From contig CALUQA010000105.1 in NCBI GenBank assembly GCA_944322775.1, positions 1 through 13,497 on the forward strand: a DNA stretch of 13,497 nucleotides, written 5' to 3'. This document shows positions 8,339 to 11,849 of the stretch, one piece after another. A program made the translations under genes and the position numbers. This DNA comes from an uncultured Elusimicrobiales bacterium (GTDB lineage: Bacteria; Elusimicrobiota; Elusimicrobia; Elusimicrobiales; Elusimicrobiaceae). Position 1 is the first letter of the stretch. Each line of letters begins with the position of its first letter. The notes under the pieces are model-generated. The model worked only from the letters and a program-made list of their open reading frames with translations. It did no database searches and was not told the DNA's origin.

Positions 8339-8920
8339 CTAAAAATCCGGATTATACGCCCACTGCAAAAGCGCCTGCCTTTGGCGGGGGCGGCAGTCCG
8401 TGCGGCCGGGCGGGCAGTGCTTTAGCACCTGGGCTTTATGGCGTTTAAAAGCGCGCCAGCGTTTTATTTGTATGCGGTCTATTTCCGGCAGGCGGCGGCC
8501 CAAATAATAACGGCAGTACCATTGGAACCAGCCGCGCACGTCGGGGCCGATAAGCCACCCTTTTTGCCGCCATACGGAAAGGGGTTGGCGGGCTTTTATT
8601 TTAAACGCATTTAAAGACACGTCCGCTTTTTGTGCGCACAGGCGGGCCCCTTCAAACCATTCTGTAGGAAATTCATTTTGACAGTCGGTTAAATAATGCC
8701 CTTCAAACACGCCGCGGCGCAGCATTTGGGCGGGGGTTAACTCCGGCGTAAAATCGGGCGCGAAATCTTGCCCGGGGCGGCAAACCAGCACATAGCGGTA
8801 GCCTTGCTGCATTTTGTCGTTTACGGTGATAATAAGACCGGGTTTAAAATCTTTTTCTTTTCTTGGGGGCATATCTTTTATTAGCAAACTAATATCCCGA
8901 ACAAAAGGATTTTTTTGCAT
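8339..8920 (-). CDS. Conserved protein of unknown function (Trp/Arg-rich, RQRQALLQWAY motif)
   Basis: The 193-residue product has no signal peptide or membrane segment. It is unusually rich in Trp, Arg, Tyr and Cys in its second half: WRQKGWLIGPDVRGWFQWY at 117-135, CRYYLGRR at 136-143, QIKRW at 151-155, and CRPRQRQALLQWAY at 176-189. An ML.RGVFEGHYLTDC motif lies at 66-80. I recognise the pattern as a family conserved in bacteria and some eukaryotes but know no function for it. Basic plus aromatic residues would allow nucleic-acid binding; that is inference. The ATG at 8920 follows a terminator by one base and has no ribosome binding site. Met17 (codon at 8872-8870) is an alternative start that would keep the conserved part intact. 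Confidence 0.75.
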   Translation of the reverse strand: MQKNPFVRDISLLIKDMPPRKEKDFKPGLIITVNDKMQQGYRYVLVCRPGQDFAPDFTPELTPAQMLRRGVFEGHYLTDCQNEFPTEWFEGARLCAQKADVSLNAFKIKARQPLSVWRQKGWLIGPDVRGWFQWYCRYYLGRRLPEIDRIQIKRWRAFKRHKAQVLKHCPPGRTDCRPRQRQALLQWAYNPDF

Positions 8921-8921
8921 T

Positions 8922-8943
8922 AAAAACCCCCGCCAAGCGGGGG
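8922..8943 (-). terminator. Intrinsic terminator of the C_GCAxxG_C_C gene, abutting the next start codon
   Basis: On the minus strand CCCCCGC, loop TTG and GCGGGGG form a perfect 7-bp hairpin followed by TTTTT. It begins 4 nt after the stop of the gene ending at 8948. One base separates its T-tract from the ATG of the next minus-strand gene at 8920. Confidence 0.92.
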
Positions 8944-8947
8944 AAAT

Positions 8948-9397
8948 TTAATGGCTGCGCTGTTTTAATAACTCTTCCATAAGGCCTGCGGCAAAAGCCA
9001 CTTTTTCGGCACAGGGGCGCACTTTGTAATATTGCGGGGTGCGCTTTTCCGGCTCGGGGCCTTGGGGGCCGCTTAAACCTAATAACTCGCGGCAGATAAT
9101 GGAGCCGTTTTCTTTTTTAAATTTCTCGGCCAACTCCTGTATCAGCGCATAATGCGCCGTTTTGGCGGCGTGGTCTTTGGGGTCGGCGGGGCCATATTTA
9201 AGTCCGGCCGCCATAAACAGCCCGGTCACGGCACCGCACACTTCGCGCAGGCGGCCCATGCCGCCGCCAAAAGAAGAGGCCAGCTTAAGGGCTTCTTCTT
9301 CGTTCAAATTCAGCTCGTCTTTAAACGCCAGCAACACAGACTGGGCACAATTATAGCCGCTTTTAAACAAAGCGGCCGCTTGTTCTTTTTTATCCAT
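8948..9397 (-). CDS. C_GCAxxG_C_C family protein (putative redox-active, four conserved Cys)
   Basis: The 149-residue product carries the hallmarks of the C_GCAxxG_C_C family: Cys17 in GYNCAQSVL, Cys54 in the CGAVTG motif (the CGAxxG core), Cys102 in IICREL and Cys129 in RPCAEKV. A GGGMG patch precedes the core. The family is common in anaerobes and is usually annotated as a probable redox or metal-binding protein; the reaction is unknown. I choose the ATG at 9397 over the in-frame GTG at 9445 for two reasons. The family normally starts shortly before GYNCAQSV, and a TATAAT box lies exactly 6 nt upstream of this ATG, which would place the GTG outside the mRNA. The gene would then be leaderless. 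It is followed by a strong terminator and then by a co-directional gene of unknown function. Confidence 0.88.
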   Translation of the reverse strand: MDKKEQAAALFKSGYNCAQSVLLAFKDELNLNEEEALKLASSFGGGMGRLREVCGAVTGLFMAAGLKYGPADPKDHAAKTAHYALIQELAEKFKKENGSIICRELLGLSGPQGPEPEKRTPQYYKVRPCAEKVAFAAGLMEELLKQRSH

Positions 9398-9403
9398 ACT
9401 TTT

Positions 9404-9409
9404 ATTATA
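9404..9409 (-). promoter_or_regulatory. -10 box of a possible leaderless promoter for the C_GCAxxG_C_C gene
   Basis: Minus-strand TATAAT is followed by 6 nt (AAAAGT) and then the ATG at 9397, so the expected transcription start is the A of the start codon. No good -35 is seen about 17 nt upstream. Confidence 0.5.
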
Positions 9410-9434
9410 GAAAATTGCTTTTGTTTGCGTTTTT

Positions 9435-9464
9435 TTGTTGGACACATGCCGAATATATTACAAT
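9435..9464 (+). promoter_or_regulatory. Promoter of the NlpE-like lipoprotein gene
   Basis: TTGTTG at 9435-9440, an 18-nt spacer and TACAAT at 9459-9464 make a sigma70-like promoter. A start near 9471 gives a leader of about 13 nt that contains AAGGAG, the ribosome binding site for the ATG at 9484. Confidence 0.5.
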
Positions 9465-9483
9465 AACAGAAAAAGGAGAAAAT

Positions 9484-9888
9484 ATGAAACGCAGTTTATG
9501 TGTGTTTACCGTTTTATGCTTAATATGGCTGGCCGGTGCGTGCAGCCGGGTGCAGCCGGTCAGCGAAGCGGCCAATAAGGCCGCGGCCCCCGTATTGTCT
9601 GGCGTGTATGAAGGTGTGTTGCCGGCGGCGGATTGCCCGGGCATTCACACGGTGCTTACGCTTCATGCAGACGGCAGCTTTAGCAAGGTCTCGCAATATC
9701 TGGAGAGAGACGCCCGCTTTGAAGACAAAGGCTCTTTCAGTGTTCAAAACAATGTGCTGAAAACGACCGATGAAACGGGCGAAATATTTTATTATCAGGT
9801 GCAGCCGGCCGCACTGGTGCAGCTGGACAGCCAGGGTAAAGCGATAGAGGGGGAAATGGCCCCGTTGTATGTGTTGAAAAAGAAATAA
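9484..9888 (+). CDS. NlpE-like lipoprotein
   Basis: The 134-residue protein begins with a lipoprotein signal: MKR, a hydrophobic stretch to about residue 16, and a lipobox-like LAGAC with Cys20 as the predicted lipidated residue. After a short Ala-rich linker comes an NlpE N-terminal domain from about residue 40 to the end: SGVYEGVLPAADCPGIHTVL, LHADGSFSKVSQYL, and the closing LDSQGKAIEG...PLYVLKKK. In E. coli, NlpE is an outer-membrane lipoprotein that signals envelope stress to the Cpx system. Its domain has a CADC pair after the same Pro, whereas here the first Cys is Ala48 (PAADC), leaving Cys51 alone. A Cpx-type role is not implied. The start is set by AAGGAG 7 nt upstream. The gene is monocistronic, with a terminator directly after it, and is divergent from the C_GCAxxG_C_C gene. 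Confidence 0.9.
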   Translation: MKRSLCVFTVLCLIWLAGACSRVQPVSEAANKAAAPVLSGVYEGVLPAADCPGIHTVLTLHADGSFSKVSQYLERDARFEDKGSFSVQNNVLKTTDETGEIFYYQVQPAALVQLDSQGKAIEGEMAPLYVLKKK

Positions 9889-9894
9889 ATTTTT

Positions 9895-9917
9895 AAACTC
9901 CGCTTCGGCGGAGTTTT
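9895..9917 (+). terminator. Intrinsic terminator after the NlpE-like gene
   Basis: AAACTCCGC, a TTCG tetraloop and GCGGAGTTT form a 9-bp hairpin running into a T-tract, starting 6 nt after the stop codon. Confidence 0.93.
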
Positions 9918-9947
9918 TGTTGGGTTGATTTGCCGTATGAGGCAAAG

Positions 9948-9956
9948 TGATAAAAT
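9948..9956 (+). promoter_or_regulatory. Extended -10 promoter of cinA, possibly leaderless
   Basis: TGATAAAAT (TG at 9948-9949, TAAAAT at 9951-9956) is an extended -10 element. Six nt (AAAACT) separate it from the ATG at 9963, so transcription is expected to start at the start codon. No ribosome binding site precedes the ATG. A TTGATT at 9925 is too far away (20 nt) to be a good -35. Confidence 0.5.
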
Positions 9957-9962
9957 AAAACT

Positions 9963-11198
9963 ATGAAAGCCATTATTGTAACCATTGGCGACGAGATTTT
10001 GCTCGGCCAGATTTTAGACACAAACTCCCGCTATGCCGCGGCCGCTCTGGCGCGCCTGGGCATAGAAACGGTGCAAATGCAGTCCGTGGCGGACGCCCCG
10101 CAAACCATTGTGGCGGCGGCGGACGAAGCCCTTAAAAAAGCCGATATCGTCATTATGACCGGCGGCCTGGGCCCTACCAAAGACGACCTGACCAAAAAAA
10201 CGCTGGCCGAATACTTTGGCACGCGGCTGGTGTTTAACCAAGAGGCCTATAAATGGGTGGAAGAATTTGTTTCGCATTATCCCAAAGGCATGATGAACGA
10301 GTACAACAAAAACCAGGCCATGCTGCCCGAAAAATGCACCCTGCTGCACAACCGCAAGGGCACGGCCAGCGGCATGTGGTTTGAAAAAGACGGCAAAGTG
10401 CTGGTGTCTTTGCCGGGGGTGCCGTTTGAGGCGGAAGATTTACTGCAAAAAGAAGTATTGCCACGGCTGGAAAAGCGCCTGGCGGGGGATTTGATTAAAT
10501 ATAAAATGCTGACGGTGTTTGACGTGCCCGAAAGCACCCTGGCCATGGGCTTGCAAAACTATGAAGAGGAACTGGTGCCCGGTTTGTCTTTGGCTTATTT
10601 GCCCTCGCCCGGGTTTGTGCGTCTGCGCCTGACGGCCAAAGGCGCCGGCAATGCCAAGCTGGAAGAATATTGGCAAAAACTAAAAGTCGCGCTGGCCGGG
10701 CTGAAAGTGGAAGAAAACGACGGGCAAGGGCCGGAAATGTCTTTTGCGCGTAAAATAGCCGCTTTGGGCGTAACCATCGCCACGGCGGAAAGCTGCACCG
10801 GGGGTAATGTGGCGCATTTAATTACCGCCGTGCCGGGTGCGTCTAAATACTTTTTGGGCGGGGTAGTATCTTACGCCAATGAGGTAAAAGAAAATGTGTT
10901 AGGCGTAAGCAAGGCCGATTTGGAAAAATACGGCGCCGTCAGCGAAAGCGTAGCCAAGCAAATGGCGCAAGGCGTGCGCAAACTGACGGGGGCCGATTAT
11001 GCGGTGTCTACCACCGGCATTGCCGGGCCAGACGGCGGCACCCCGCAAAAACCCGTGGGTACGGTGTGGATCGGCGTGGCCGGTCCGCAGGGCGCTTTTG
11101 CGCAAGAGTTCCATTTTTCGGCCACGCGGGAGCGCAATATTTCCAAAGCTTCCGTCAAAGCGCTGGAAATGCTTTTGGCACAAGCTCAAAAACAATAA
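9963..11198 (+). CDS. cinA: CinA family protein, nicotinamide-nucleotide amidohydrolase
   Basis: The 411-residue protein has the full-length CinA architecture. Residues 1 to about 165 form the MoaB/MogA-like domain (COG1058), with IGDEILLGQILDTNS at 8-22, the phosphate-binding GGLGPTKDD at 67-75, and VSLPGVPFEAEDLL further on. A linker domain follows. From about residue 255 comes the PncC amidase domain, with TAESCTGG at 274-281 (Ser277 being the expected catalytic Ser of PncC enzymes), GGVVSYANEVKENVLGV, and TTGIAGPDGGTPQKPVGTVW. PncC enzymes convert nicotinamide mononucleotide to nicotinate mononucleotide plus ammonia, recycling pyridine nucleotides. The COG1058 domain of several CinA proteins hydrolyses ADP-ribose. 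The historical link to competence and recA is not visible here, since no recA follows. The gene is monocistronic, probably leaderless, and ends in a terminator. Confidence 0.96.
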   Translation: MKAIIVTIGDEILLGQILDTNSRYAAAALARLGIETVQMQSVADAPQTIVAAADEALKKADIVIMTGGLGPTKDDLTKKTLAEYFGTRLVFNQEAYKWVEEFVSHYPKGMMNEYNKNQAMLPEKCTLLHNRKGTASGMWFEKDGKVLVSLPGVPFEAEDLLQKEVLPRLEKRLAGDLIKYKMLTVFDVPESTLAMGLQNYEEELVPGLSLAYLPSPGFVRLRLTAKGAGNAKLEEYWQKLKVALAGLKVEENDGQGPEMSFARKIAALGVTIATAESCTGGNVAHLITAVPGASKYFLGGVVSYANEVKENVLGVSKADLEKYGAVSESVAKQMAQGVRKLTGADYAVSTTGIAGPDGGTPQKPVGTVWIGVAGPQGAFAQEFHFSATRERNISKASVKALEMLLAQAQKQ

Positions 11199-11204
11199 AT
11201 ATGG

Positions 11205-11232
11205 GAAAAGCCCGACGCATGCCGGGCTTTTC
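11205..11232 (+). terminator. Intrinsic terminator after cinA
   Basis: GAAAAGCCCG and CGGGCTTTTC form a 10-bp stem around an 8-nt loop, starting 6 nt after the cinA stop. The T-run lies within the stem. It may also act on minus-strand transcripts. Confidence 0.88.
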
Positions 11233-11249
11233 AGTGGGGGTACCATAAT

Positions 11250-11346
11250 GTTTTTCTCCTGGCGGGGAGAAAAACCGTTCACACGAGGATACGCATGAAG
11301 TATCTTCATTAAACATAACCCGTGTGAGGGCTGTTTTATTGCAGCC
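11250..11346. other. Intergenic cluster of inverted repeats, possible structured RNA
   Basis: Between the cinA terminator and the tRNA promoter lie several inverted repeats in a row. A perfect 10-bp stem GTTTTTCTCC/GGAGAAAAAC spans 11250-11275. TCACACG at 11279-11285 pairs with CGTGTGA at 11321-11327 and encloses ATGAAG-TAT-CTTCAT at 11295-11309. GGCTG/CAGCC spans 11329-11346. None is followed by a T-tract typical of a terminator, and no convincing ORF is present. The density of pairing suggests a structured RNA or regulatory element, but I recognise no family. Confidence 0.35.
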
Positions 11347-11382
11347 GCCCACACAGGGCATAGCCAAGGGCGTGCAATATTT

Positions 11383-11390
11383 GTTAAAAT
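11383..11390 (+). promoter_or_regulatory. -10 element of the tRNA-Val promoter
   Basis: TTGTTAAAAT places TAAAAT at 11385-11390, with a start expected near 11397, about 11 nt before the tRNA. The hexamer about 18 nt upstream (TAGCCA) is a weak -35. Confidence 0.4.
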
Positions 11391-11407
11391 AAACAAGTAC
11401 CAATTTG

Positions 11408-11483
11408 GGATCGGTAGCTTAGTTGGTAGAGCGCCTGCTTTACACGCAGGAGGTCACAGGTTCGAGTCCTGTCCGGTCCACCA
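11408..11483 (+). tRNA. tRNA-Val (anticodon UAC)
   Basis: A complete 76-nt cloverleaf. The acceptor stem GGATCGG pairs with CCGGTCC with one wobble, the D-arm is GCTT/GAGC, and the anticodon stem CCTGC/GCAGG encloses loop TTTACAC with anticodon TAC. The T-arm is ACAGG-TTCGAGT-CCTGT, with discriminator A and an encoded CCA. It reads GUA and, with a modified U34, other valine codons. It stands alone, with its own terminator 4 nt downstream. Confidence 0.97.
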
Positions 11484-11487
11484 TTTT

Positions 11488-11517
11488 AAAAGGCACTTCG
11501 TACGAAGTGCCTTTTTT
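11488..11517 (+). terminator. Intrinsic terminator of tRNA-Val
   Basis: AAAAGGCACTTCG and CGAAGTGCCTTTT form a 13-bp, nearly perfect palindromic stem with a TA centre, followed by more T. It starts 4 nt after the tRNA CCA. Confidence 0.95.
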
Positions 11518-11696
11518 GTTGCCTTCAAATCTATTCTTCCGTCGGGAATTTGCCCGCTTATAGAGTTCCGTTTATCACAGAGCACTTGCCTTGGGACTGT
11601 TTTTTCTCCCACAGGCGGGCTTTTTCTCTGGCGGGCAAAAAAGCAGAATCTGCAAGGGAAATAGCACGTTATTTGATAAATGCTGTAATTTAAAAA
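11518..11696. other. Intergenic stretch without a gene; scattered inverted repeats
   Basis: No credible ORF is present. TTTGCCCGC at 11549-11557 has an exact inverted copy GCGGGCAAA at 11631-11639. A second GCGGGC at 11615-11620 is followed by TTTTT, so the first copy could pair with it to make a terminator-like end with a large loop. GCTTTTT/AAAAAGC (11619-11644) and GCAGAATCTGC (11643-11653) add short hairpins. The segment TTTTTCTC...GGCGGGC occurs twice in tandem around 11600-11636. This may be a decayed element or a second small RNA. I see no CRISPR leader or cas remnant. Confidence 0.3.
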
Positions 11697-11726
11697 TTGA
11701 AAAATAGTTTATTTTGAGCTATATTA
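11697..11726 (+). promoter_or_regulatory. Promoter of the small RNA next to the CRISPR array
   Basis: TTGAAA at 11697-11702, an 18-nt spacer and TATATT at 11721-11726 form a sigma70-like promoter. The usual 6-nt gap places the transcription start at A11733, which is exactly the first base of the 12-bp closing stem of the downstream RNA. Confidence 0.65.
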
Positions 11727-11732
11727 TCATAA

Positions 11733-11817
11733 GCCTAAAGGGTGCCTGGACTGAGGCGGAAAGGCACAAACGGAATACGCGGCATTAAATATTCCTACCC
11801 TTTGGGCTCTTTTCTTT
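11733..11817 (+). ncRNA. Structured small RNA abutting the CRISPR array; candidate tracrRNA or CRISPR-associated RNA
   Basis: The RNA, about 85 nt, is predicted from a promoter with its start at 11733, a compact fold and a U-tract. The closing stem is 12 bp with one U-G pair: AGCCTAAAGGGT (11733-11744) with ACCCTTTGGGCT (11797-11808). Inside it are P2, GCCT/AGGC (11745-11765, extendable to GTGCCT/AGGCAC), and P3, GGAATA/TATTCC (11772-11795), making a three-way junction. TTTTCTTT (11810-11817) then follows as a terminator-like tract that runs into the degenerate first CRISPR repeat. GGTGCCT at 11742-11748 is complementary to repeat bases 10-16, extended by two G-U pairs, and GGAA at 11759-11762 could pair with repeat bases 2-5. 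That is weak for a tracrRNA anti-repeat. It does not match a riboswitch or housekeeping RNA I know. Alternatives are a scaRNA-like regulator or an RNA unrelated to CRISPR. Confidence 0.5.
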
Positions 11818-11849
11818 GGAGTAGGCACCGAAGAATAAGGTAGAATTTG
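11814..11849 (+). repeat. Degenerate terminal CRISPR repeat (repeat 1)
   Basis: The 3' part (11822-11849) matches the consensus except G at positions 17 and 36. The first eight bases agree with the consensus only at positions 2, 3 and 7, and they overlap the U-tract of the small RNA. TTCTTTGG at 11812-11819 is the exact complement of consensus positions 15-22 (CCAAAGAA), so the decayed half also looks like a piece of anti-repeat. Confidence 0.8.

Noticed and set aside
9398..9445. GTG at 9445 as the start of the C_GCAxxG_C_C protein
   Set aside because: It has no ribosome binding site, adds 16 residues not typical of the family, and lies upstream of the TATAAT that seems to drive the gene.
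11248..11298. A 16-residue ORF (MFFSWRGEKPFTRGYA) after cinA
   Set aside because: It lies in a hairpin, has no proper ribosome binding site, and shows no coding signal.
11733..11808. Known riboswitch or ribozyme in the small RNA (TPP box because of GGGTGCC...CTGAG, or hammerhead because of CTGA...GAAA)
   Set aside because: The remaining conserved cores of both classes are missing, the spacing is wrong, and no gene to regulate follows.
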